Source of the DNA: Chitinophagaceae bacterium UBA2793
GTDB lineage: Bacteria; Bacteroidota; Bacteroidia; Chitinophagales; Chitinophagaceae
NCBI GenBank assembly: GCA_002352045.1
Contig: DEHT01000098.1
Span: 1-48,841, forward strand
DNA length: 48,841 bases
Direction: 5' to 3'
Positions 36,234 to 44,770 of the stretch are shown here, in pieces. The position numbers and the translations under genes are program-made. Numbering within the stretch: the stretch's first letter is position 1; every line of letters begins with the position of its first letter. Under the pieces are notes generated by a model, which worked only from the letters and a program-made list of their open reading frames with translations, made no database searches and was not told the origin of the DNA.

Positions 36234-36998
36234 TTATTTTCCCATCCACTTTTTAAAGTCGGTTACTTTTTCTCTGCTCACCAAAGCCTCCTTATCTACT
36301 AACGGTTTTAACTGGAGTATTAAACGATTGCCAAAGTAGTCATCAATTTTTTCAATACTGGCAATAGAAACATAAAAAGAACGACTAATGCGGAAGTAAC
36401 GCTGTGGATCCAGCATATCTTCCAGTTCGTCCATGGTGTAATCCACTACAAATTTTTTATTGTCGCCGGTCTTAAAAAAATTAAGGCGACCATCGCTGTA
36501 GAAATATCCAATATCATTGGTTTCAATGCTAACTAATTTTTGCCCGTGCTTTACCAAAAAGCGTTTGCGGTATTCTTTAGGTTGTAGTTTTGATTGTAAT
36601 TCTTTTACCAGGCTTTCAATATTAATGCCCGATGCAGTATTTGCCTGTGTAGTTTTGAACTTGTTGATAGCAGACTGCAATTCTTCTTTTTGTATTGGTT
36701 TTAAAAGATAGTCAACGCTGTTTACTTTAAAAGCCTTTAAAGCATACTCATCATAAGAAGTGGTAAAAATAACCGGGCTTTTTACTTCTGTAAGATTAAA
36801 TATTTCAAAGCTTTGACCATCGGCCAGCTCAATATCCATCAATATTAAATCGGGTGCAGGGTTTTGCTCCAACCACTCCACACTGCCTTTAATGCTATCT
36901 GCAGTACCTACCACCCGGGCACTTGCATCCACACTCTCCAGTGTTTTACTAAGTTTTTTAATTGCTAATTCTTCATCTTCTATAATTAAAACTTTCAT
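36234..36998 (-). CDS. LytTR-family response regulator
   Basis: A 254-residue cytoplasmic DNA-binding regulator. The receiver domain (1-120) has IIEDEELA (acidic pocket), the phosphoacceptor DLILMDIEL (Asp55), TTSYDEYALKAF and LKPIQ (Lys). The C-terminal LytTR domain (about 150-250) has KYRKRFLVKHGQKLVSI-type strands and YFRISRSFYVSI. It would be phosphorylated by the adjacent LytS-type kinases. It has no cognate enzyme output domain, so it acts on transcription. Tandem sites matching LytTR half-sites lie before several genes here, including one 75 bases before this start. Confidence 0.95.
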   Translation of the reverse strand: MKVLIIEDEELAIKKLSKTLESVDASARVVGTADSIKGSVEWLEQNPAPDLILMDIELADGQSFEIFNLTEVKSPVIFTTSYDEYALKAFKVNSVDYLLKPIQKEELQSAINKFKTTQANTASGINIESLVKELQSKLQPKEYRKRFLVKHGQKLVSIETNDIGYFYSDGRLNFFKTGDNKKFVVDYTMDELEDMLDPQRYFRISRSFYVSIASIEKIDDYFGNRLILQLKPLVDKEALVSREKVTDFKKWMGK

Positions 36999-37072
36999 AC
37001 ATCAATTTTTAAACTTGGTTTTCAATAAATGCAATTTCGTTCACTTGCATTTAAATTTATTCATTAACCTGT

Positions 37073-37101
37073 TTTAATTGTTCGTAAGGCGGAATGAATT
37101 G
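37073..37101 (-). promoter_or_regulatory. LytTR-like tandem site upstream of the response regulator
   Basis: On the minus strand CAATTCAT (37094-37101) and CAATTAAA (37073-37080) start 21 bases apart, 75 bases before the regulator ATG. The second half-site is weak and no clean -7 box follows at 34 bases, so this is the least certain member of the set. It could allow autoregulation. Confidence 0.5.
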
Positions 37102-37138
37102 TTGCAAATAGGGTTGAAATGTTTTGTGTTTTCTTGCG

Positions 37139-38197
37139 TTAGCCTTCTTTTTGAACGGCGGTGCCTTTCCACATGAGTGGCAATACTACCGTAAAATTAT
37201 TCTCATCTTCCATAACCTGGAAACCCGGTTGCCTTAGCAACTTGTACTTAGCATCAATGTTGCTAATACCTACGCCATTGCTGGGGGCCTTTACGGTACG
37301 GCGTTGCAGGTTATTGCTTACTACTAATTTATTGCCGGCTGCAGTAAAAATATCTATCAACAACGATTTATTTTTTGAAAGCACATTGTGTTTAACCACA
37401 TTTTCTACCAGCAGTTGCAATGTGAGTGATGGTAGCAGGTAGGGTTCATACTGTTTGTCAATTTGTACATTTAACTGGACGGCCTCGCCATGCCGGGTTC
37501 GCAGTAATTGAAAATAAGATTGAATAAATTTTATTTCATTCTCTACCGTACTTAAACCTTCTTCGTTGTTGCGAAGTAAGTAACGATATACTTTACTCAT
37601 TTCGTTTAAAAACTTTTCTGCCTGTACTTTGTCTATTGAAATTAAAGAAGACAGGGTGTTGAAGCAGTTAAACAGAAAATGAGGGTTTACCTGGCTTTTG
37701 AGCGTATCAAACTCTTGTGATACGGAAAGTTGTTCAATGTTTTCTTTTTCGTTTGCACTTTCTTTGTATTTCTCAAAAATATAATCTGCTTCAAATAAAG
37801 TTTCAAAAATTATATTTACACATATGCCAACCAGCAAGCCCAATGGAAGGTGGTTAATATTGAATGTATAACCGAGTATATTAAAATAATCGTAGATAAA
37901 GAAAATAAGGCCGATGCTTGGCATCATCACTACAAATTGCACCAGGCACTTTAATGAAATTCGCCTGAGGCTTTGCTCTAAGGCAGGGTATTTTTTTTCA
38001 ACCCATTTGCCATAAAGTTCATGACCATAAAACGAAAAAAAAGAGATTAGGGTGAAAAAGGGGAAAGAGATTAGCCAGATATTTATATCCTTCCACAGTC
38101 TATCGTCGAACAAAATTAAATGAAAGGCCAGTAAGATAAAAGGCATCGAAAGCATCCAGCTATACAGTTCCAATTTGGGAATTTTATTTATCCTCAT
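37139..38197 (-). CDS. LytS-type sensor histidine kinase
   Basis: A 352-residue membrane kinase. Four helices lie in the first 135 residues (WMLSMPFILLAFHLILF, WLISFPFFTLISFFSFYG, LVQFVVMMPSIGLIFFIYDYF, LGLLVGICVNIIFETLF). The phosphoacceptor is His173 in NPHFLFNCFNTLSSLI. The ATP-binding domain retains LQLLVENVVKHNV (N box) and SNGVGISNIDAKYKLL (G box). It is the second gene of a pair that overlaps by 4 bases, the arrangement of translational coupling, and is followed by the LytTR regulator 140 bases on. It is the more complete of the two kinases. Confidence 0.92.
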   Translation of the reverse strand: MRINKIPKLELYSWMLSMPFILLAFHLILFDDRLWKDINIWLISFPFFTLISFFSFYGHELYGKWVEKKYPALEQSLRRISLKCLVQFVVMMPSIGLIFFIYDYFNILGYTFNINHLPLGLLVGICVNIIFETLFEADYIFEKYKESANEKENIEQLSVSQEFDTLKSQVNPHFLFNCFNTLSSLISIDKVQAEKFLNEMSKVYRYLLRNNEEGLSTVENEIKFIQSYFQLLRTRHGEAVQLNVQIDKQYEPYLLPSLTLQLLVENVVKHNVLSKNKSLLIDIFTAAGNKLVVSNNLQRRTVKAPSNGVGISNIDAKYKLLRQPGFQVMEDENNFTVVLPLMWKGTAVQKEG

Positions 38198-39252
38198 ACC
38201 ATCACCTCCTTCTTTCCAAATAATGGAATTTTAATAACACGGCCCTGGTTTGTGCTATCATCTACATTAATGATGGCTCCCAACAGCTCATATTTTTTTA
38301 CTAAATTATCTAATCCTGCCTCAAAGTCCATAGCATCGGTAACTGTTTTGGGCTGCACATTGTTTTGTACTATGAGTTTGCCATTGGGGTCAATAAAAAC
38401 AGCAATGCTTAATGGCAAAGCCTTGCTTACAATATTTTGTGTAAAAGCATTTTCAATTATTACCTGCAGGCTGTGTGGTGCAATTTGCATACTCAACTCC
38501 TTATCGGGAATATCAATGTGTAGTTGTAATCCATCGCCATACCTGGCTTTTAATAAATGATGGTACGATTTTATAAAACCAAGTTCCACTTCAAGCGGTA
38601 CCAAAGTTTCTTCATCGTTTCTAAGCATATAGCGATACACTTTGCTCATTTCATTTAAAAACATTTCTGCTTTCTCCTCATCTTCCTGTATAAGACTGGA
38701 AAGTGTGTTGAGACAGTTGAATAAAAAATGTGGATTTACCTGGCTCTTTAAAGCATTTAAGCGACTTTGGTTGTAAGAAACATTAAGTTTTTCAGTTTCT
38801 GTATTGTTTCGCTTCCATTCGTTATAGCTGTTTACTCCTTCTAATAAAAATGTACGAAAGATACTGAGTACCGATAGTACAATAAAGTTCCAGACAAATG
38901 CCTTTTCGCTATACACATAATTAAACCAGGATACATTGCCATACATTTTAAATAAACCAAAAAGCTGTAACCCCAGTATCAGTAAAAAAATTGCGAGTAC
39001 AATACTTATTCTTTTATACTGATCGGATTCTTTTGGAAATATGTTTATGAATAAGTGCATAATAGCAGTGCTCCATTTAAAATTAATACTATGCATTAAT
39101 ATGAAAATACCGGAGTACGCCAAAAAATGGGGAATATCAGAATAGTACTGAACCGGAAAATTTATACTGTTAAACAGAAGGGTCATTACAAATGCAACGC
39201 TTATAAAAACCTTGCTATTGATGTCAATATATTTGAGCCGTTGCAATTTCAT
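38194..39252 (-). CDS. LytS-type sensor histidine kinase, partly degenerate
   Basis: A 352-residue paralogue of the next kinase, of equal length. Four helices occupy residues 15-135. The phosphoacceptor is His175 in NPHFLFNCLNTLSSLI, nearly identical to its neighbour. The ATP-binding domain is weaker: the N box reads VIIENAFTQNI (KH lost), and the G box reads MDFEAGLDNLVKKYELLG. It may therefore bind ATP poorly and work as a sensory partner in a heterodimer with the downstream kinase. The start is 6 bases from a candidate -7 box, so the message may be leaderless. Confidence 0.9.
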   Translation of the reverse strand: MKLQRLKYIDINSKVFISVAFVMTLLFNSINFPVQYYSDIPHFLAYSGIFILMHSINFKWSTAIMHLFINIFPKESDQYKRISIVLAIFLLILGLQLFGLFKMYGNVSWFNYVYSEKAFVWNFIVLSVLSIFRTFLLEGVNSYNEWKRNNTETEKLNVSYNQSRLNALKSQVNPHFLFNCLNTLSSLIQEDEEKAEMFLNEMSKVYRYMLRNDEETLVPLEVELGFIKSYHHLLKARYGDGLQLHIDIPDKELSMQIAPHSLQVIIENAFTQNIVSKALPLSIAVFIDPNGKLIVQNNVQPKTVTDAMDFEAGLDNLVKKYELLGAIINVDDSTNQGRVIKIPLFGKKEVMV

Positions 39253-39258
39253 TATTTA

Positions 39259-39329
39259 CAAATTTTCAGAAAGTATTTTCATTGTTGGATGCTGTACTGC
39301 ACAGGTTGCCATACTAATGGCATGAACTG
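39259..39329 (-). promoter_or_regulatory. LytTR-like tandem site and -7 box of the kinase operon
   Basis: On the minus strand CAGTTCAT (39322-39329) and CAACCTGT (39301-39308) start 21 bases apart. The first, read with its preceding base as ACAGTTCAT, fits the published LytTR half-site (WMMGTTNRK). After exactly 34 bases comes AAAATTTG (39259-39266), which fits nAnnTTTG and ends 6 bases before the kinase ATG. Confidence 0.65.
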
Positions 39330-39335
39330 TTGAAA

Positions 39336-42300
39336 TTACAGCACAGGTATCGTGCATTCCATGCTGGCATTGTTTTTTGTAACATGCAGGTCAAGTTTTG
39401 CTTTTAAAGCATCCATTTTTGTACCGGTTTTTTTATTATTAAAAATACTGTTGAATTGTTTTTCATCGAGGTTAATGCCTTTTGCTACTACTAAAAACAG
39501 CAGTGCTGCTTTTCCTTTTGAAATATGTATCATTAATTCATGCGGTTTTTGGGCAGCTAAAGACTGCAGGCTTTCTTTCAATAGTAAATAAAAGTCTTGC
39601 CTCATTTGCATAGGCAACTGTAATTTTTTCAACTGCTCATCTACCCGAAATTCAATAGGCACTGCATGGCGGTTCATTAATGCATCAACCAATTCTTTAA
39701 AACGTTCCAATGTTTTATCCATGCTGTCGTTATCGGGGTTAATGCTCCACAGCATATCGTCCATCACCACAATCATATCACTGCTTTGTTGATTTATTTG
39801 AGCAATAAACTCTTTTGATTTCTCCGGCGAAGCATCGGCTTTTAGTTTAGCCATTTCACTCAGTATATTAATATTGCCGAGTGCTGTATGCACTTCTTCA
39901 TGCAATTTGCCGGCAATACCTGCACGCATATTAAGCAATGCCTCTCTGCGTTTACTGCGCTGCCGGTCTAATAAAACCAGTATTGCAATTATAGTAAGAG
40001 CAAGCAGGCTAAAAAACCACCATTGCTTATAAAAAGGTGCTGCAATTATTACTTCAATGCTGGTAATGCTTCCGGGTTGCTGTTTTTCGTTGAATGAGGT
40101 TGTATTAATAATGTATTTGCCAGGTGCCAGGTAGGTAAGTTGCAATTCACCATTGGGCGGTAAAGGTTTCCAGCTTTTATCTAATCCATCTACCCGGTAA
40201 TATTTCAATTGCCTGGTTTGATACTGGTTATTGGTGAATTGAAGAATTAAAGAGTTTTGAAAATGCTTTAACTTCAACTTGCCCGTTTGCATGATAGAAT
40301 CTACCAACAGTTGTTTATCGCCTACAAATATCCCCGACACCTGAATGGGTGGTTGAGTGAATGAAACGGATAAAGCTTTTTCGGGGTTAAACAACAGCAG
40401 ATCATGATTGGTGCCAAAAACAATATTGCCATTGCTCAATAAGGCTGCAGATGCGGTTTGAAAAGAAAAGTTGGATATGCCATCCTGTTCATTGTAAGAA
40501 TAAACAATTTCACTTTTTGTAAGCGGGCGGCAAACAACAAATGTATTGCTGGTAAACCAAAGATTTTTTTTGGCATCCAGCACCAGGCTGCTTATTTGTG
40601 TGCCTTCTTCAAGATAGCTGATTTGATGTGTTTTTGTGTTTAAAATATTTAAGCCGCCGCCGGCAATTATCATTGTTGTATCGTCATACTGATTAATATC
40701 GGTAGCTCCATTGATAAGCAATGTTTTTCCCGGCTCACCGGTTTCGGCATAGTAGTGTAGCAATTTACCCGTTTGTGAATGGATGCAATACACACCGTCA
40801 TTTTCTGTGGCGGCCCATATATTATCTTTTGAATCTACATACAGTTTTGAAATATGCCGTCGCAATTGTTTTATCAACTGAAAGCTGTTTGATGCTGCAT
40901 CCCACTTTATCAAAGTTCCGCCCTGTGTACCCAGCCATACATTCCCAAATTTATCTTCGGCCAGTTGCCGTATGGTACTGGTCTTAAAAATTTCGGGATA
41001 CTGCCAGTTGATTTTTTTTGTTACAGCATCATAAATTCCAATTAACCCATTTTGATAGCCCATCCATATATCTCCACGTTTTGTTTGTAAAAGACTCCAG
41101 GCCATTCCGGCTTCGGTAAAGCCGGTACGCTTAATGGTTTTAGAAATCAATGGGTGCATTTCCGTATCATAACTAAAAATCCCACTGCCCAAAGTGCTCG
41201 TTAATATTTCATGGTCTTTTGTTTCAATGATGGCCGTTACTCCCGGGTTGTAGAATTGGTTGCTGTTATAAACTTTGCTTTTAATGGTTTTAAAAATATG
41301 TGCCGAAGGATTAAAGCGGAATAAACCCATGTTAGTACAAACCCAATTATTTTTTTCCCTATCCTGGTACATATTAAAAACATCATCGTAGCGAATGCTA
41401 TTGGCACCCGAAGCTTCTTTTTGAATGATCGAAATACTATGCTTTTCATAATTTACTTCTGCAAACAAACCGGCGCCATTAAACCAGGTGCTGCCATCAT
41501 CAAACAATTGTACTCCCCATACAGTACGCAATTGGCCTTGTAGTGCTTTGTATAATAGTTGGTACCATTCTTTGGTTTCGCCGGTTAGGCGATCTATTGA
41601 ATATATTTCCGGTTTTTCTGAATCAATTAAAACCCAGCTAATATTTTTTAAAGTATAAATAAAGCCCGGCTTTTTTGTTTTTTCAAAAAGTTTAATCACC
41701 GGGTCGTTTTCCTGGTTGTGGCCTCTATAACTTAATACCTTTTTTTTACTGTTATACTTTAGTAAACCATTGGCTGAGCATATCCAATAATTTGCTTCTT
41801 CATCCTGTACCAGGTGGCGGGGTTCCCATCCTTTAGGAATAATAAATGCATTGTACTTTGCCGACATTTCGTTGGCAGCTTCATTGAATGTTGTAATACC
41901 TTTGTCAACATAAATGAGTATAATGCCTCCCTGTTTATTTACCTGCAAAGCAACATGAGCATTTTCAAAGCCTGCCGGTGTAACAATTTTAACCGGGTGA
42001 TAGGAAAAATTATCAGCATCCAGGTAACCCAGGTTGTTGTTGCCTGTTAGCAGCCACAAGCGGTTTTTATTATCAAGATGTACTCCTAAAATATTGCCTC
42101 CGGGTATATCCTTTCCTTTCCCTACATGAAATGTTTGAAACCGAAAGCCATCATAGCGCTGCAATACACTATTTCCGCCAAACCACATGTAGCCCTTTGC
42201 ATCTTGTGCAATATAATTGGGAGTGATAGAAGCCAATCCTTCCTTGGGAGTAATTTGCGTAAATAAATATTCCTGGGCTTGCATCTGCAAGCCAATGCAA

Positions 42301-42338
42301 CAAAAGATAGCTACAATGAAAAAAGAAAAATTTCGCAA
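39336..42338 (-). CDS. Two-component-system beta-propeller sensor, histidine kinase-like
   Basis: A 1000-residue protein with a signal peptide (MRNFSFFIVAIFCCIGLQMQAQ). A long region of regulator-propeller repeats (about 22-690; for example NKLWLLTGNN-type and GDIWMGYQNGLIGIYD) is followed by a Y_Y_Y domain (about 690-765), one membrane helix (about 772-790) and a HisKA_3-like segment with His813 in GKLHEEVHTALGNI. The ATPase domain is degenerate: KESLQSLAAQKP replaces KExxxNxxKH, and the G boxes are reduced to TGTKMDALKAKL. No DNA-binding domain is attached. The start is TTG at 42338; an in-frame stop lies just upstream and no ATG fits. Confidence 0.88.
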   Translation of the reverse strand: MRNFSFFIVAIFCCIGLQMQAQEYLFTQITPKEGLASITPNYIAQDAKGYMWFGGNSVLQRYDGFRFQTFHVGKGKDIPGGNILGVHLDNKNRLWLLTGNNNLGYLDADNFSYHPVKIVTPAGFENAHVALQVNKQGGIILIYVDKGITTFNEAANEMSAKYNAFIIPKGWEPRHLVQDEEANYWICSANGLLKYNSKKKVLSYRGHNQENDPVIKLFEKTKKPGFIYTLKNISWVLIDSEKPEIYSIDRLTGETKEWYQLLYKALQGQLRTVWGVQLFDDGSTWFNGAGLFAEVNYEKHSISIIQKEASGANSIRYDDVFNMYQDREKNNWVCTNMGLFRFNPSAHIFKTIKSKVYNSNQFYNPGVTAIIETKDHEILTSTLGSGIFSYDTEMHPLISKTIKRTGFTEAGMAWSLLQTKRGDIWMGYQNGLIGIYDAVTKKINWQYPEIFKTSTIRQLAEDKFGNVWLGTQGGTLIKWDAASNSFQLIKQLRRHISKLYVDSKDNIWAATENDGVYCIHSQTGKLLHYYAETGEPGKTLLINGATDINQYDDTTMIIAGGGLNILNTKTHQISYLEEGTQISSLVLDAKKNLWFTSNTFVVCRPLTKSEIVYSYNEQDGISNFSFQTASAALLSNGNIVFGTNHDLLLFNPEKALSVSFTQPPIQVSGIFVGDKQLLVDSIMQTGKLKLKHFQNSLILQFTNNQYQTRQLKYYRVDGLDKSWKPLPPNGELQLTYLAPGKYIINTTSFNEKQQPGSITSIEVIIAAPFYKQWWFFSLLALTIIAILVLLDRQRSKRREALLNMRAGIAGKLHEEVHTALGNINILSEMAKLKADASPEKSKEFIAQINQQSSDMIVVMDDMLWSINPDNDSMDKTLERFKELVDALMNRHAVPIEFRVDEQLKKLQLPMQMRQDFYLLLKESLQSLAAQKPHELMIHISKGKAALLFLVVAKGINLDEKQFNSIFNNKKTGTKMDALKAKLDLHVTKNNASMECTIPVL

Positions 42339-42358
42339 GTAATTAAATTATCTTCTTT

Positions 42359-42419
42359 CAAAAATAATAAACCTGCATTTAAAAAGGCCGCAATTCATGC
42401 AACGCTTTCTACAATTCAT
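42359..42419 (-). promoter_or_regulatory. Reverse-oriented tandem site and -7 box of the propeller gene
   Basis: Two perfect CAATTCAT half-sites read on the plus strand (42391-42398 and 42412-42419), starts 21 bases apart. Relative to the minus-strand propeller gene they read ATGAATTG and lie 24 bases before an exact TAnnTTTG box (TATTTTTG, 42359-42366). This is 10 bases, about one helical turn, closer than the 34-base spacing at the other promoters. It may be an inverted or repressing arrangement. Confidence 0.55.
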
Positions 42420-42557
42420 TCAGTGTTTTTCTCAAATCAATATTTAACCGATGGTTTTTGAATGAATAGGTATAGTAAATGGCCAGGCTGTGCTATACCA
42501 TTTCTTACGGCAATGGATAACGGCTAATTGAGTTGGAGTTTTTAATTAACCGAACAT

Positions 42558-42628
42558 CATTTCATTCAGGGAAAATGGCGGTTCATGATGCTTTTACTTT
42601 TTACCAAGGCGGGGTAGTTTCAAATTTG
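42558..42628 (+). promoter_or_regulatory. LytTR-like tandem site and -7 box of the OmpA gene
   Basis: CATTTCAT (42558-42565) and CGGTTCAT (42579-42586) start 21 bases apart. After exactly 34 bases comes CAAATTTG (42621-42628), fitting nAnnTTTG, 19 bases before the OmpA ATG. Confidence 0.72.
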
Positions 42629-42647
42629 TGTTATTAAGTCAAATACA

Positions 42648-43979
42648 ATGAAACAAATAATTATAACCATCATTTTATCTGCTGCACTACCCATTATGCT
42701 GCAGGCACAATTAGGAAAAAATATATTGAACCGTGTAAAATCAACTGCCGAAAACAGGGTGATAAATAAATCCGCTACCAAAACAAATGAGGTAATGGAT
42801 AAAATTGAAGGCAAAGCTGCTACCACCAAACCTAAAAAAGAAGAACGCAGCAGTTCTCAAACTCCCGCTGAAAGTACTCCTAAACCTGAGGGTGAGCAAA
42901 AAACAAATGAATCTTCTGCAAAAAATTCCGACCTGAAGTTATATGCAAAATTTGATTTTGTGCCCGGCGAAAAAATTATTTATCACAATGATTTTACAGG
43001 CGAGGCCATGGGTGAATTGCCTATTGGGTGGAACAGCAATGGTACCGGAGCCGTGGCAACTTTTAGTGGTGTGCTGGGAAATTGGGTAAAGCTCAATCAA
43101 AATTCGATGTACTTAACCGATAACAAAGATTCCTTAAGCGAAAATTTTACGGTAGAATTTGATTTGTTGCTGCATCGTAGCAACCCCAAAGAACCCTTTC
43201 CTATGATGGCATTTGGAGTGCTGGCATCGGGCAGCTATAGCCCTGTGGCCAATGAATTGTTGAAAAACTATGCCGGGGAATTTTGTACCGAATTAAAAAT
43301 TCAGCCATACGACAATAACGGCTCTCACTTGCACCTGCAAACTTTTACAGAAAGAAGCAAGCACTTAACTACCGATATAAAAAAATGGCAGGAGATGGAA
43401 CAACATTTTAATAAAACCATTCATGTAGCCATGCAAGTACAAAAAGAAAGACTTCGGGTATGGTTCAACGAAATAAAAATGTACGATTTACCTAAAGCCA
43501 TTGTAGCCGGCAGCATCATCAATCAATTGTATTTTGATGTAAAGCGCTATGGTGGCCCCGATGAAGAAGTTGGCTATGCCATTGGCAATATTAAAATGGC
43601 CAAAGGATTGCCCGATACAAGGCATAAACTGGTGGAAGAAGGGAAATTTTCTACCACAGGTATTTTGTTTGATGTAAATGCGGCTACCATAAAACCCGAA
43701 AGCAATGGGGTATTAAAAGAAATAGCCGATGTATTGCAAAAGCACTCTGAAATAAAAGTAAAAATTATTGGCCATACCGATAGTGATGGCAGCGACAATA
43801 CCAACCTGGACCTTTCAAGGAAAAGAGCAGAAGCCGTGAAGCAGTTTTTGATAAAAGAATATGCCATTGATGCTGCAAGATTAGATAGCGAAGGCAAAGG
43901 CGAAAAAGAAGCCATTGGCGATAATAAAACCAAAGAAGGCAAAGCGCAAAACAGAAGGGTAGAGTTTGTAAAACAATAG
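42648..43979 (+). CDS. OmpA-family outer-membrane protein
   Basis: A 443-residue protein with a signal peptide (MKQIIITIILSAALPIMLQAQ). A charged Lys/Glu/Ser/Pro-rich stretch (about 45-95) is followed by a domain with laminin-G/concanavalin-like strands (about 105-320: FTVEFDLLLHRS, FAPMMAFG-type, RVWFNEIKMYDLP). The C-terminal OmpA domain (about 345-443) binds peptidoglycan: FDVNAATIKPES, KIIGHTDSDGSDNTNLDLSRKRAEAV in parts, and QNRRVEFVKQ. It probably anchors a surface domain to the cell wall. The cupin gene follows after 32 bases. Confidence 0.92.
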   Translation: MKQIIITIILSAALPIMLQAQLGKNILNRVKSTAENRVINKSATKTNEVMDKIEGKAATTKPKKEERSSSQTPAESTPKPEGEQKTNESSAKNSDLKLYAKFDFVPGEKIIYHNDFTGEAMGELPIGWNSNGTGAVATFSGVLGNWVKLNQNSMYLTDNKDSLSENFTVEFDLLLHRSNPKEPFPMMAFGVLASGSYSPVANELLKNYAGEFCTELKIQPYDNNGSHLHLQTFTERSKHLTTDIKKWQEMEQHFNKTIHVAMQVQKERLRVWFNEIKMYDLPKAIVAGSIINQLYFDVKRYGGPDEEVGYAIGNIKMAKGLPDTRHKLVEEGKFSTTGILFDVNAATIKPESNGVLKEIADVLQKHSEIKVKIIGHTDSDGSDNTNLDLSRKRAEAVKQFLIKEYAIDAARLDSEGKGEKEAIGDNKTKEGKAQNRRVEFVKQ

Positions 43980-44011
43980 CCCATTATTGTTTATCCATTA
44001 AAAAACGATAG

Positions 44012-44566
44012 ATGAAAAAGCAATTCCCTTTCACCATACAAAATGCAACCGGCGAAACTATTATGCTGCATGGTATAAAAAATGAAGCCGGCGGCGAAAA
44101 ATTATATGCCGAAAATTATGTGGAACCAAAAGCAGGTTCGCCCATGCATGTACACAAATTACAGGACGAATGTTTTATTGTAGTAAAAGGAACTATTGGC
44201 TACCAAATTGCCGGAGAAGAAGAACAATTTGCCACTTGTGGAGAAACGGTATTGTTTAAAAGAGGGGTTCCGCATAAGTTTTGGAATGCAGGAGATGATA
44301 TACTGCATTGCAGCGCCTGGGTGCAGCCTGCCAATACTTTTGCCTATTTTATTGATAAAGTTTTTGATGCTCAAAACAAAGCCGGCAGCAAACAACCTCA
44401 ATTATTTGATGCTGTTTACCTGCTTACAAAGTATGGAGCCGAATATGACATTTTGGATATTCCCTGGCCGGTAAAAAAATTTATTTTTCCGATTGTGTAT
44501 GTAACCGGAAAACTGATGGGCAGGTATAAACATTTTGACGATGCACCGGCAGCGGTAAAAGCTTAG
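44012..44566 (+). CDS. Cupin-domain protein
   Basis: A 184-residue cytosolic protein. The cupin barrel (about 25-110) shows PMHVHKLQDECFIVVKGTIGYQIAG and GETVLFKRGVPHKFWNAGDD in parts; the His and Glu in HVHxxxxE and the His in PHKFWN are metal ligands. It probably binds a small metabolite or has dioxygenase/isomerase-type chemistry; no substrate can be assigned. The C-terminal 60 residues (about 125-184) are extra to the minimal cupin. It is the second gene behind the OmpA protein and is followed by a terminator. Confidence 0.88.
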   Translation: MKKQFPFTIQNATGETIMLHGIKNEAGGEKLYAENYVEPKAGSPMHVHKLQDECFIVVKGTIGYQIAGEEEQFATCGETVLFKRGVPHKFWNAGDDILHCSAWVQPANTFAYFIDKVFDAQNKAGSKQPQLFDAVYLLTKYGAEYDILDIPWPVKKFIFPIVYVTGKLMGRYKHFDDAPAAVKA

Positions 44567-44648
44567 CGGAGGTTTATGTTAAATTATTTTTCAATGTACA
44601 ATTAAAAGCCAACTAACCTTAAAGTATAACCGTATGAATAACTATTGC

Positions 44649-44675
44649 AGGCTTCCACAGGGAAGCCTTTTTTTA
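44649..44675 (+). terminator. Terminator after the OmpA-cupin operon
   Basis: Perfect 8-bp stem (44649-44656 with 44661-44668) around ACAG, followed by a T run. It shows that the longer frame beginning near 44645 is not the real start of the next gene. Confidence 0.85.
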
Positions 44676-44682
44676 TAAACCT

Positions 44683-44753
44683 CATTTCATTTCATTTTTT
44701 TATCAACTGGTACACACTGCACTTGTACAGGCTGGTTGACAAAAATATTTTTG
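44683..44753 (+). promoter_or_regulatory. LytTR-like tandem site and -7 box of the DUF4412-like gene
   Basis: CATTTCAT (44683-44690) and CAACTGGT (44704-44711) start 21 bases apart. After exactly 34 bases comes TATTTTTG (44746-44753), an exact TAnnTTTG box, 17 bases before the ATG at 44771. The second half-site resembles the degenerate one at the kinase promoter. Confidence 0.68.
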
Positions 44754-44770
44754 GAGTAAATTTTATAAAA

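Noticed and set aside
42452..42524. Short frames after the plus-oriented tandem site at 42391-42419
   Set aside because: The frames from ATG 42452 and ATG 42513 stop after a few codons; I see no gene there.
44645..44770. Longer N-terminus for the DUF4412-like gene
   Set aside because: The extension begins with TTG inside a terminator hairpin and precedes a clean signal peptide at 44771; the promoter box also lies inside the extension.
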